A stretch of DNA of 64,000 nt from Histomonas meleagridis (Eukaryota > Parabasalia > Tritrichomonadida > Dientamoebidae): assembly GCA_020186115.1 (NCBI GenBank), contig WSYJ01000164.1, positions 1 through 64,000 on the forward strand. The letters run 5' to 3'. Position numbers and translations under genes: made by a program. How positions within the stretch are numbered: position 1 is the first letter of the stretch; each line of letters begins with the position of its first letter. The notes under the pieces were generated by a model that made no database searches, was not told where the DNA came from, and saw nothing but the letters and a program-made list of their open reading frames with translations. Below, in pieces: positions 9,763 through 18,703 of the stretch.

Positions 9763-10344
9763 ATGGGTAGAAAGAGAGCATATTGTCCATATTGCGATGT
9801 TTTTTTAGTTCACAACAGTTTGAGGTCACGACGAGATCACTTAGTTGGTTGGAAACACAGAGCATCTTTACAAGCATATTATGCTCGGTTTCTCTCAAGC
9901 AATTTGAAACAAGGGAACTCAAATCAAGATGAAGGAGAATCATCAACTGTTACATATGAACGGAAAGCTCCGACATTACAGCCCACAAATTTTGCCTCGG
10001 GATCAACATTACCCATTAGCCAAATTAAAACAACATCTATCGTTCCTCCACCTACTATCCCTCAAGGTCCACCAAAAATCGCTGCACCACCAACTGTACC
10101 GCAAATGGCAGGTCCGCCAAGACTTGGTCCTCCTTCACTTAGTTCTCCAAATGTTACGCCATCAATAAGTGGGCCTCCAAGACTCGCTCCACCAAGCATC
10201 GGTCCTCCGAAGATCGGTCCACCAACAATTGGACCTCCAAAGATTGGACCACCAAAAATCGGCCCTCCAACAATAGGCCCACCTAAGATTGGTCCTCCAA
10301 CTATAGGTCCTCCAAAGATAGGTGCTGCTTCCCCCAAAAGCTAA
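9763..10344 (+). CDS. SNRPC: U1 small nuclear ribonucleoprotein C (U1-C)
   Basis: A splicing factor of the U1 snRNP that stabilises pairing at the 5' splice site. The first 35 residues form the U1-C C2H2 zinc finger: Cys8, Cys11, His26 and His32, with C-x2-C-x14-H-x5-H spacing exactly as in human U1-C, followed by 'LQAYYARFL' in place of the family's 'VKDYYQKWM'. The remainder (about residues 95-190) is Pro/Gly-rich with roughly ten tandem 'IGPPK/T' units, longer and more regular than the Pro-rich tail of animal U1-C. The 193-residue length is usual. Its presence shows that the organism splices, although no intron is visible in this window. Confidence 0.9.
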   Translation: MGRKRAYCPYCDVFLVHNSLRSRRDHLVGWKHRASLQAYYARFLSSNLKQGNSNQDEGESSTVTYERKAPTLQPTNFASGSTLPISQIKTTSIVPPPTIPQGPPKIAAPPTVPQMAGPPRLGPPSLSSPNVTPSISGPPRLAPPSIGPPKIGPPTIGPPKIGPPKIGPPTIGPPKIGPPTIGPPKIGAASPKS

Positions 10345-10904
10345 CTGCCAAAACAATAACCTCTAGATTTTTGTTACAAGATTTTTTATTTTAAATTTAA
10401 ACTTGCCTATCGAAGCGTATTTTTTTTAAATGTTTCTATATTCTTATCAGTTTGTATCTTTTTTCTATTCCAAAAATATTTAAAGATTCCTAACGATAGA
10501 ATTGAATGAATGAAAAATTATCGTATTTATATTCAAAAACTGGAGTGTTTGGGAAACCACTTTATATTTTCATTTAGCAATTTTCTTGTCATTATTTGAT
10601 TAAACAATTTTCTCTAACAAGGATAACACGTTAAAATTTTTCTAATCGCAAAACATATAAAATACAATATATATTTTCACTTTTAGTACAGATTTTTTTG
10701 TTTGTTTACATGATTTCCATCTCAGTCCATTAAGAAATCATTTTAAAAAAAATTCCTTTACTTTCATTTTATCGTTTTTTTTTTTTTTAGTAGAACTTCT
10801 TATTCATTGTGTTGTTGGAATGCATTTCTTAGTGTTATCACTTTGATATGTCAATATACTAATGTTTACATTTAAAAAAAATTATTTTTTATTAATTGGA
10901 ACGT
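10345..10904. other. Intergenic between convergent U1-C and HMG-box genes
   Basis: T-rich on the plus strand, with several poly-T tracts (for example near 10777-10789). I saw no ORF, repeat or RNA gene. Confidence 0.5.
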
Positions 10905-11372
10905 TTATGAAAAATAATAGTAGAAATTAGCCTTGTTCGTGTAAGCATTAATTTCTCCTTCTGAAAGGCTCTTCCAAAGATCATTCAATATACGGTTGAT
11001 TTCTTGTTGTGAGGCTGTCGGATTTTCTTGTTTAATTTTTGGCTTATTTTCCATAGAAAATAAATCTAATGCTTTACTCCTAGAATCAAAGCAAGGGCGA
11101 CCCCAACGAGTGCTTGAGGTTCTGAAGGAATGCATTGTTGGTCGTGTTGAAAATGTTTGAGGAGCTTGTGAAGATGTTGTCATCAATGTTGATGTGTTGA
11201 GGCTTCTTGTATGACTTGGTGTTAGTTGAGGTGTATGGGAATTACAATTGTTGGCAACGGGATGGCTTGAAGAATTTAACAGCGAAGTTAATTTTTGGAA
11301 CCGGACGTTGTTATCGGTATGGTCTGGAACTTTTGGAACCCATGATGAAATAAGTGGTTTTGCAGTACTCAT
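10905..11372 (-). CDS. Small HMG-box protein (partial box)
   Basis: From the ATG at 11372 the frame gives 155 residues. The N-terminal 100 residues are Ser/Thr/His/Asn-rich and look disordered. The C-terminal part reads 'LFSMENKPKIKQENPTASQQ' then 'INRILNDLWKSLSEGEINAY', clearly helices 1 and 2 of an HMG box. The protein stops at 'NKANFYYYFS', before a full helix 3, so the box is shortened. It may be a genuine short DNA-binding protein or a gene truncated at its 3' end; no continuing frame was identified downstream. Confidence 0.6.
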   Translation of the reverse strand: MSTAKPLISSWVPKVPDHTDNNVRFQKLTSLLNSSSHPVANNCNSHTPQLTPSHTRSLNTSTLMTTSSQAPQTFSTRPTMHSFRTSSTRWGRPCFDSRSKALDLFSMENKPKIKQENPTASQQEINRILNDLWKSLSEGEINAYTNKANFYYYFS

Positions 11373-11890
11373 TAGCCACAAATAGTTTCCGTTTCGGTTT
11401 TGACTTGTGAAGTCCCATTATTGAAAAAGTGTCGATGAATGTACGTTTACATTTCCATGAATTTACAGAATAGTATTTGCAGTATAAGCTGACCAATAAC
11501 ATAGTATTTGTACTTATTTGTAAATACATAACAATAATCAAAGAGAATTATTAATTTAAGAGAATAATATGCAATACCAATGTTAAACATAACATAAAAA
11601 TTAAATTATCCTTTTCAGAATGTATATATTTTGTTAAGAATGCTTCTTTAAAAGTTTCTTTATGTTGTTAGATTCTTAGATTGTTATGAAAAACAAAAAC
11701 AAAAATACAAATTTAAATCTTCAATTCAACTATAATAAAAATTTAGGAGTATGATTAAAACAATGATCTATTAATTCATAATAGTTTTCTGGCTGTGTAT
11801 AAAAATTTGAAAAACATTTAATCAAGGTATTTTAAAATAAACGGGAAAAAAAATGGTAAAAATGAGGGTCATAGACATCTTTAATAATTC
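11373..11890. other. Intergenic, nothing recognised
   Basis: AT-rich spacer between two minus-strand genes. It contains short ORFs without compositional support. Confidence 0.45.
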
Positions 11891-12088
11891 TTATGGATTG
11901 GTTGGTGAACTAAGTCTTTGCACAAGTTTCTCTCGAACTTCTGCTGATTCTTTTTCAAATTGTGAAACTAAATCTTCTGAATGTTTTCTAAGCCTTTCTA
12001 TCTGTTCATCACATTGCATTTTGAGGTACTCTTCAACAGTTGTTTCATCGCTGATGTTAGACAAATCAATGTTTTCTCTGGAAGACAT
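11891..12088 (-). CDS. Small acidic coiled-coil protein, unknown
   Basis: From the ATG at 12088 this gives 65 residues starting 'MSSRENIDLSNISDETTVEE'. The sequence is helical with heptad-like spacing ('KMQCDEQIERLRKHSEDLV', 'FEKESAEVREKLVQRL'), which looks like a subunit of a small helical complex. An in-frame upstream ATG at 12148 would add 20 less convincing residues. Codon use and composition support coding. No family was recognised. Confidence 0.5.
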   Translation of the reverse strand: MSSRENIDLSNISDETTVEEYLKMQCDEQIERLRKHSEDLVSQFEKESAEVREKLVQRLSSPTNP

Positions 12089-12483
12089 TAAATAATAAAC
12101 GTACGAAGTCAAAGAAGAATTCTGAACTTTATTCCTATTGTTCTTCAAAGTTTTAAATCAGAACATTCTGTTAGTAGCACATGAACAATAAGATTATTAT
12201 TTTTCCCATATGTTGACCTTGACTATAAAAATTCCAATGAAAGGAAATATTTCTATAATCAATATTGGTTATTAACATTTCAGGGTTTATCAAGCATGTT
12301 CTTTTTTTCTCATTTTGACAAAAAACTTATCATTAACAACGCGTTGAATTATTTTTTTTTTCTCGAAATTGAATTGTAGATCTATGTGAATGAATTATTG
12401 TTTCCATTTTTATAATGAAATAGCGTATATTGATATCGACTGTACTTTATGTATAACTTTGATTAAAAGACTTTTACTTAGAT
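12089..12483. other. Intergenic
   Basis: Spacer between the small coiled-coil gene and the ubiquitin fusion gene; AT-rich, no feature recognised. Confidence 0.4.
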
Positions 12484-12885
12484 TTAATCCTTTCCAGCCT
12501 TCTTAGCGCGGATCTTCTTACAATGTCCACAGCGTTTATGACGGCATTGTTCAGCACGAGCAGAAAGACGAGCATAGCATTTACGGCAAATTCTACGTTG
12601 GACGTTTGTTTTTTCTGCAAGAAGACGAAGTGATGGTTCATAGCTATCCTTACCACCGCCACCACGAAGACGGAGAACAAGGTGGAGTGTTGAATCCTTT
12701 TGGATGGAATAATCTTGAAGTGTGTTACCGTCTTCCAATTGCTTACCAGCAAAAATCAAACGTTGTTGATCTGGAGGAATACCTTCCTTATCTTGAATCT
12801 TGGACTTAACATCTTCAATGCGATCTGTTGGTTCAACTTCAAGTGTGATATGCTTTCCTGTAAGTGTTTTTACAAAGATTTGCAT
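12484..12885 (-). CDS. UBA52: Ubiquitin - ribosomal protein eL40 fusion
   Basis: A 133-residue fusion. Residues 1-76 are ubiquitin, ending LRLRGG, with all seven lysines in place. There are several substitutions relative to animal ubiquitin (for example His12, Thr19, Arg22, Asp25, Asn54, Gln57). After cleavage at Gly76 the remaining 57 residues form eL40, with a zinc-ribbon set 'CRKCYARL' and '[11 protein letters not shown]'. The junction is '[16 protein letters not shown]', a few residues longer than the animal 'IIEPSLRQLAQK'. It supplies ubiquitin and the large-subunit protein in equal amounts. The codon use is less AT-rich than in neighbours, as expected for a highly expressed gene. Confidence 0.97.
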   Translation of the reverse strand: MQIFVKTLTGKHITLEVEPTDRIEDVKSKIQDKEGIPPDQQRLIFAGKQLEDGNTLQDYSIQKDSTLHLVLRLRGGGGKDSYEPSLRLLAEKTNVQRRICRKCYARLSARAEQCRHKRCGHCKKIRAKKAGKD

Positions 12886-13488
12886 ATTGACAAAGGCTCG
12901 ACCATTGTCAAAACCGCTTTAAATTCAATAAACCAGAAAACAATTTTTGACAAGGTCTGTTTTCGTTTCTGGAATTTTTTTAATTTTTACTAATTACTCT
13001 AAGATTTTAAGTTATAAATGTTTTAAGTGATAAACAATATGTACCTATTGATTTCGGAAGTTTAGGCAAAGCAAAAGTATTATGATAATTCTGATTACAT
13101 ATTAAACATTCTGATATAAAAGACTCAGTATATTTTGTATTTGTTCAAATAAAAAAGAACCCACCTGTGTAATAAGTATTTAATTATTTAGTTAACTATA
13201 TCTTGAAGCAATCCATTTATGTTATTTATATATAAGCAAATTCTTAACTTTAATGCACAAAGCAAACCAAAAAATATCTTTTTGACCAAACTAGTTCTTT
13301 ATGTTTTCATTTTTCATGAATAAAGATCTTAGCTAAGTTTTTTAAGAACTATAATTTAAAATCTTCTGTAAAAATATCATATCCTTAAGAAATCGAAAAA
13401 GCATTTTAAAATTAGTAAAAAAAAGTGATTTTATATTATCTATATTGATCTAAATCTGTCTTATCAAAAACAAACATTATTTTTTAAT
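12886..13488. other. Intergenic, divergent promoter region of ubiquitin-L40 and calnexin
   Basis: About 600 bp of AT-rich sequence between two outward-facing genes. The last bases before the calnexin ATG are T-rich (TTATTTTTTAAT). I found no motif I would stand behind. Confidence 0.45.
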
Positions 13489-15087
13489 ATGTATTTTGTT
13501 ATAGGAATTTTTGCTATTCATCATAATGCAGAAATTCCATTAAAACCAGAAGGAAATATTTTCCTTTTCCAATCTTTTAATGATTTAAATTGGAGAAACA
13601 AATGGATTATAACTACACTTCCTAACTATACTGGAGAATGGGAAGTAAAAGAATCAAAGCCACCTCAAACATATCCAGGTGAAAAGATGATATATATTAA
13701 AGATGAAAAGGCTTACTATGGACTTTCTACTAAATTCAAAGAACCTCTTGATTTAACAGAGAAAACACTTGTATTACAATATGAATTTCGGTATCAAAAA
13801 TATTTTGATTGTGGAGGTGCATATATTAAACTTATTGGCGAAGAAGACTTTATGCCAACTACATTTTCAAATGAAACCAAATATATCATAATGTTTGGTC
13901 CTGATAAATGTGGTTCAAATAATCAAGTTCATTTTATTTTCACATATAAAAATCCAATTACTGGTAAAATTAGTGAGAAACATATGAACGAATACGTAGT
14001 AATCAAAAGAAATACACTTACACATCTTTATACATTAATAATTCGTCCTAATAATTCATTTGAAATTCTCATTGATGGAAATTCATCTTTTAATGGTAAT
14101 CTTCTTGAAGACATTCATCCACCTGTAAATCCACCAAAATATATTGATGATCCAAATGATATCAAACCCGCAAATTGGGTTGATGAAGAAACAATTCCTG
14201 ATCCAAATGCTAAGAAACCAGATGATTGGGATGATGAACCAGAATTTATCCCTGATCCAAATCAAACTACACCACCAGATGGCTGGTTATTAAATGAACC
14301 CAAATATATTCATAATCCTAAATCAGTTAAACCTGATGATTGGGATGATGAAATTCATGGTGAATGGGAAGCTCCATTAATTGAGAATCCAAAATGCGTA
14401 AATGCAATTGGATGTGGAAAATATGAACCACCTTTCATACCAAATCCAAAATGGAAAGGAATATGGGAAGCTCCACGTATAGGAAACCCTAAATTCATTG
14501 GAGAATGGAAGCCAAAACAAATTCTAAATCCAGTATATTTTGAAGATTTACATCCACATAATTTCCCTTTAATTTATGGTGCTGGATTTGAATTATGGGA
14601 AGTTAATAATGACTTAGGATTTAATAATATATTAATTTCAACAGATGAAGAATCAGTGAGAAAATGGAATGAAGAACATTTTATTCCAAAATTTATAAAA
14701 CAAGAAAAAGATTTAAAAGAAATCGAAATTAAAGAAAGGTTAGAAGAAAGTCGAAAAGAAAAATCAAATAAAGAAGGAAAACAAAATGAACTAACAAATA
14801 ATTCACAATCAGAAAAAAGAAATAATAAATCAATAAGAAATATATATGAAAATAATCAAATAGCTGTAATCCTTATTTCTTTATCTGTTGCATCAATACC
14901 AATTTTAATTTTTACAATATTTAAAGAAAATAAAAATTTAATTGAAGAAAAAGGTAAAATTATTGGAAATAATATCATAAAAATAAATGAAGAAGAAAAT
15001 AAAACAAATGAAGATGAAAACATTAAAAATGAAAAAGAAAAAGAAGAAGAAAAAGAAATTAAACAAAATAAATCTGACAATGAATAA
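13489..15087 (+). CDS. CANX: Calnexin-like ER lectin chaperone
   Basis: 532 residues. A short hydrophobic start is followed by a lectin domain with the conserved Cys pair ('YFDCGGAYIKL' and 'GPDKCGSNNQ') and 'GPDKCG...VHFIF'. The P-domain has four type-1 repeats ('PDPNAKKPDDWDDE' pattern) and four type-2 repeats ('GEWEAPLIENPK', 'GKYEPPFIPNPK', 'GIWEAPRIGNPK', 'GEWKPKQILNP'). The 4+4 count is that of calnexin, not calreticulin (3+3). A transmembrane helix near residue 465 ('IAVILISLSVASIPILIFTIF') and a highly charged Glu/Lys/Asn cytosolic tail follow. Function: binds monoglucosylated glycoproteins in the ER. The 3' end is duplicated in inverted orientation at 54.9-55.4 kb. Confidence 0.93.
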   Translation: MYFVIGIFAIHHNAEIPLKPEGNIFLFQSFNDLNWRNKWIITTLPNYTGEWEVKESKPPQTYPGEKMIYIKDEKAYYGLSTKFKEPLDLTEKTLVLQYEFRYQKYFDCGGAYIKLIGEEDFMPTTFSNETKYIIMFGPDKCGSNNQVHFIFTYKNPITGKISEKHMNEYVVIKRNTLTHLYTLIIRPNNSFEILIDGNSSFNGNLLEDIHPPVNPPKYIDDPNDIKPANWVDEETIPDPNAKKPDDWDDEPEFIPDPNQTTPPDGWLLNEPKYIHNPKSVKPDDWDDEIHGEWEAPLIENPKCVNAIGCGKYEPPFIPNPKWKGIWEAPRIGNPKFIGEWKPKQILNPVYFEDLHPHNFPLIYGAGFELWEVNNDLGFNNILISTDEESVRKWNEEHFIPKFIKQEKDLKEIEIKERLEESRKEKSNKEGKQNELTNNSQSEKRNNKSIRNIYENNQIAVILISLSVASIPILIFTIFKENKNLIEEKGKIIGNNIIKINEEENKTNEDENIKNEKEKEEEKEIKQNKSDNE

Positions 15088-15528
15088 ATAGCAACTAATT
15101 TTTTGCCTGATAAATACCATTTGTTTCATATTTATTTTAAATTTTTTTTCTTATAAACTACAAAAAATTTGATAATAAAAATAAACATATTTTTTCATTT
15201 ATAGTAAAAGTTTGTGCTTATCATATTATTTTTAATTTTATCTCATTAAATAAATATTCTCACAAATCAGTTACATTACAATATTTTTATAATGTAAATG
15301 ATAATTAATAATTAAATATATGTAGAATTTATTTTATTAATTTTTTTTCTTAACCCACACAAAACTTATATTAATAATTTTTTAAAGGATTTAAGTAATA
15401 CTTCCCTTTATTTATGTTTTAGAGAACTCTTCATTTTATTTTAAAGGTTGAATTACATCAATTTGATGATATCATTTACTGTTGTTGTCTTTTTCTTCTT
15501 CGATATCTAAAAATATTATGAATGATTA
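15088..15528. other. 3' spacer between calnexin and BspA copy B
   Basis: AT-rich, between tail-to-tail genes. Much of it recurs in reverse complement at about 54.46-54.9 kb (for example GGGAAGTATTACTTAAATC and the neighbouring GTTTTGTGTGGGTTAAG). Confidence 0.75.
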
Positions 15529-16764
15529 TTAAAATAAAATTAAGAATAATAAAGAAATAATACTTGCACCAAAAGCAAGTATAACAGTTTTTGAAGTAGA
15601 TCTTAATGGAAATGAATTTGATGTAATATTTGAGTTCGTGATTGAATTAGAATATATGTTAGAATTTGTATATGTTACAGAAGATGCATTTGCTGTTGTA
15701 AATGCATTCGATCGTGTATTTGAGTTAGATTGTGTATTTGAGTTAGATTGTGTATTTGAGTTAGATTGTGTATTTGAGTTAGATTGTGTATTTGAGTTAG
15801 ATTGTGTATTTGAGTTAGATTGTGTATTTGAGTTAGATTGTGTATTTGAGTTAGATTGTGTATATGAGTTAGATTGTGTATATATGTTAGATTGTGTATA
15901 TGAGTTAGATTGTGTATATATGTTAGATTGTGTATATATGTTAGATTGTGTATATATGTTAGATTGTGTATTTGAGTTAGATTGTGTATATATGTTAGAT
16001 TGTGTATATATGTTAGATTGTGTATATATGTTAGATTGTGTAAATGGATGTGTTGGCCATGGATTACAATTTTCGATTGTTGTTCCTTTTGATACAATAA
16101 GTTTACTAAATTTTGTTGAATTATACGAATCTAATGTCATTACACATTTGATAGGAGAACCATTAAATGCATCATTACTAATATTAGGTTCCGAGTGGCC
16201 ATAATAATAAAGACAATTTAGAGATGTACATAAGTAAAATGCTTTTGCCTCAATTGAAACCACATTTTCACCTATAATAACAACTGATAAATTAGAACAA
16301 CTATCAAAAACAGAAACATTAATAACAGTTAATGAACTTGGAATTTCAATATTTTTAAGAGAAGTACAAGAGGCAAATGTTTTCTGACCAATTTTAGTTA
16401 ATTTATTTCCAAGAATTACATTTGATAATTTTGTGCATCTATAAAATGCGCTTTCTGCAATTGTGATAACATTTTCACCTAAAGTAGCATTTGATAAATT
16501 TTTGCAACTAGAAAATGCAAACTTATCAATTAAAGTTACTGAGTTACCAATTTTAACAGATGCTAGATTACTCCAACCTTTGAATGTAGAATTTGGTATT
16601 GTAGTAATTTCACCCTCTATAATTAAAAATAATGTTTCTTTTTTATAATATGTTACATTTGCAAAATCTTTTTGTGTTTTTAATGTAAGTGTTTTTGTTC
16701 TATTATCAAATATTTCAAATGTTTGAATTGTAAAAAGATAAAACATAAAAGAAATCATTCTCAT
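15529..16764 (-). CDS. BspA-like LRR_5 surface protein, copy B
   Basis: From the ATG at 16764 this gives 411 residues, starting with a signal sequence 'MRMISFMFYLFTIQTFEIF'. It has fewer LRR_5 repeats than A or C (roughly residues 60-200), then 'CVMTLDSYNSTKF' and 'IENCNPWPTH' shared with A and C. A very long stalk holds eighteen TQSN hexapeptides plus one TRSN, followed by the C-terminal membrane anchor ('GASIISLLFLILF'). Short ectodomain and long stalk is the opposite balance to copy A. It is tail-to-tail with calnexin. Confidence 0.9.
   Translation of the reverse strand: MRMISFMFYLFTIQTFEIFDNRTKTLTLKTQKDFANVTYYKKETLFLIIEGEITTIPNSTFKGWSNLASVKIGNSVTLIDKFAFSSCKNLSNATLGENVITIAESAFYRCTKLSNVILGNKLTKIGQKTFASCTSLKNIEIPSSLTVINVSVFDSCSNLSVVIIGENVVSIEAKAFYLCTSLNCLYYYGHSEPNISNDAFNGSPIKCVMTLDSYNSTKFSKLIVSKGTTIENCNPWPTHPFTQSNIYTQSNIYTQSNIYTQSNSNTQSNIYTQSNIYTQSNIYTQSNSYTQSNIYTQSNSYTQSNSNTQSNSNTQSNSNTQSNSNTQSNSNTQSNSNTQSNSNTQSNSNTRSNAFTTANASSVTYTNSNIYSNSITNSNITSNSFPLRSTSKTVILAFGASIISLLFLILF
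15708..16048 (-). repeat. 18-bp tandem repeats encoding TQSN hexapeptides
   Basis: Nineteen 18-nt units, read on the plus strand as variants of GTATTTGAGTTAGATTGT, encode TQSNSN, TQSNIY or TQSNSY. One block of eight TQSNSN units is nearly uniform, while the other end alternates IY, SY and SN. Corresponding arrays have 5 units in copy A (about 8305-8398) and 3 in copy C (about 54232-54288). Confidence 0.95.
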
Positions 16765-17000
16765 TAGTATGAAAATAATATAACAATGATCATCACCTGT
16801 ATATGAAAAAACGAGACACAAAACTTAAGTAAACAATACAAGACATTGTCTAAATATTAGTTTTTGAATATAATGTTACATAATTTGCAATAATGTACCC
16901 ACATTCACTTACTGCTTTTAATAAGAGAAAAAGGTCGATCAATGTATGAATATAATTATAAGAACTTCATCATGTTCTCTCTTGAACTATATAAATGCAT

Positions 17001-17031
<31 letters not shown>

Positions 17032-17253
17032 CGAAATTAATTTCTTTTTGACATTTAAAATATCAATGCCATCTCAATATCCCAAAATAAATATCACAGT
17101 AAAATATATTATTATTTTCAGTTATGCACATTTGTTAAAGATATTTTGGATGCATAAATTAATTTTTCATATCAAAATGCACTTTGATCTCAACTGAAGC
17201 AAATAGCAAAAACGGTTTTATTACCAAAAAGTTTTACAAATCTGAAATCAGTG
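16765..17253. other. Divergent intergenic region of BspA copy B and PDI-like gene
   Basis: The first 100 bp (to about 16860) matches in reverse complement the region at 56.03-56.15 kb upstream of a BspA fragment. The middle carries an (AT)n microsatellite. No other element is recognised. Confidence 0.6.
17005..17031. repeat. (AT)n microsatellite
   Basis: A perfect AT dinucleotide run of about 27 bases. Confidence 0.95.
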
Positions 17254-18633
17254 ATGCTTCTTGTATTCCTCCTTTTTTTAAGATTGAAACAACCAGTCGG
17301 TGAAATTCCAGGACTCCAAAATCTTTCTGGCCAAGAGCTTGTTGATTTTATTACTTCTCATCCAAAGACTGTTGTATTATTTACTGAAAAACCAGAGGAT
17401 GTTAATGTTCTAAGTCAAGGAATTACAATGTACAAAGACCAAATTAGTTTTGTTCTTTCTCCACCTGAACCATCTCAATGTAATCAATTTCCATGTGTTG
17501 TTCCATTTATGAATGGAAAACGAATGCGAATCGGTGACTCAATTATCAGTCCTTTATTTTTCATCAACTGGCTTAAAAGCGTTGCCAATCCACACAATGT
17601 CACAATCAATTCCATTGAGCAGTTACGTTTCATACTTTATAACGAATTTCCATCATCCTTTTCTGTTGATGGCGCCGAGATTCCCACAAACTTTCCTGAA
17701 GATGCGATTGTATATTCTGTGAATTCTTCTTTATTCTCACTTCTCAATCTTAATGTCACAAAAGGATTTTACTACTACAAAGCTCCTGAGAGACAGCTGC
17801 TTGAGTACAACACATATATTGGTTACGAACAAACTTTTTCCTCAATTATTTCCATTTTTGACATTGGTTTGACAACGAAACCGTTAATCGGCGGTTATAT
17901 AATGGATGGGCATAATTCAACTCTTTGTGAGAAGCATTATAATATTCTTAGTCGCTTAGGGAACAAATATGGGCCTTACATAGACTTCTTTGGATCACAT
18001 GGTAAACTTTCAAATAGTATTATCAAACTCACAAAACTTCGTTCACCTCAAAAGCCATTTTTCTTCATCTTAAATAGTACTAATCTTAAAACTAATCGTT
18101 ATTTTGTGTTTGATCCCGAACAATATAACGACGAGAAGTACCTTGACGCCTTCATCGCAAGGATCCAGAAGGGCCAGGAGAAGCCATATGTTTACAGCGA
18201 GGAAATTCCCTCAAAGGAGGAAACCGCCAAAACCGTCGGGGGCACCCTCGTTGAAAAGTTCAATCAAAAGGGCGATGATATACTTCTAGCAATCACTGCT
18301 TCTTGGTGTAATTACTCAAAGGAGTTTAAGAGAACAGCTGAGGTGCTTTCTAGATACCTTAAAAAATCAAACGTAAGAGTTTATTATATAGACGAAGATA
18401 AAAATGACGTTTTGGTAGATTACCCAGATACACAAGGTTACCCAACAATATACTTCTTTAAGGCAAACGAAAAAAATGGTATGCCAGTAATGTACGAAGG
18501 TGAGCGCGATTATGAATCAATACTCACTTTCATTAGAAGTAACGCAATGAAGCCATCAAAGGTACCGAAATATAATGAAAAGAAGATAAAGGATATAGAA
18601 AGGATATTGGACGAAGTTTCCTCGGAACTTTAA
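17254..18633 (+). CDS. PDI-like thioredoxin-fold secretory protein with CxxS active site
   Basis: 459 residues from the ATG at 17254. It has an N-terminal signal ('MLLVFLLFLRL'), then an N-terminal thioredoxin-like domain lacking a CxxC, a middle region with several N-glycosylation sequons, and a C-terminal thioredoxin domain at about residues 325-440. The active-site position reads 'ITASWCNYSKEF': Cys352 is present but the second Cys is Ser355. CxxS proteins can form mixed disulphides or isomerise but oxidise poorly. 'QGYPTIYFF' carries the cis-Pro. There is no KDEL at the C-terminus ('VSSEL'). An unusually GC-rich block covers 18118-18260. Its stop is in TAAA context. Confidence 0.82.
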   Translation: MLLVFLLFLRLKQPVGEIPGLQNLSGQELVDFITSHPKTVVLFTEKPEDVNVLSQGITMYKDQISFVLSPPEPSQCNQFPCVVPFMNGKRMRIGDSIISPLFFINWLKSVANPHNVTINSIEQLRFILYNEFPSSFSVDGAEIPTNFPEDAIVYSVNSSLFSLLNLNVTKGFYYYKAPERQLLEYNTYIGYEQTFSSIISIFDIGLTTKPLIGGYIMDGHNSTLCEKHYNILSRLGNKYGPYIDFFGSHGKLSNSIIKLTKLRSPQKPFFFILNSTNLKTNRYFVFDPEQYNDEKYLDAFIARIQKGQEKPYVYSEEIPSKEETAKTVGGTLVEKFNQKGDDILLAITASWCNYSKEFKRTAEVLSRYLKKSNVRVYYIDEDKNDVLVDYPDTQGYPTIYFFKANEKNGMPVMYEGERDYESILTFIRSNAMKPSKVPKYNEKKIKDIERILDEVSSEL

Positions 18634-18703
18634 ATAAATTTATAAACTCTCTTCATCACACTTAAATTGTTTCAAATTTTTTTTAATTTCTATTTTATAG
18701 TAT

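Noticed and set aside
10062-10337. Minus-strand Gly/Pro-rich ORF opposite U1-C
   Set aside because: Antisense of the IGPPK repeats; the zinc finger and codon pattern support the plus strand.
15708-16048. CRISPR-like array
   Set aside because: Units are contiguous 18-mers in a coding frame, without spacers.
15638-16204. 188-residue plus-strand ORF with 'CVFELD' repeats
   Set aside because: Exact antisense of the TQSN repeat region of BspA copy B; the openness comes from the 18-nt periodicity.
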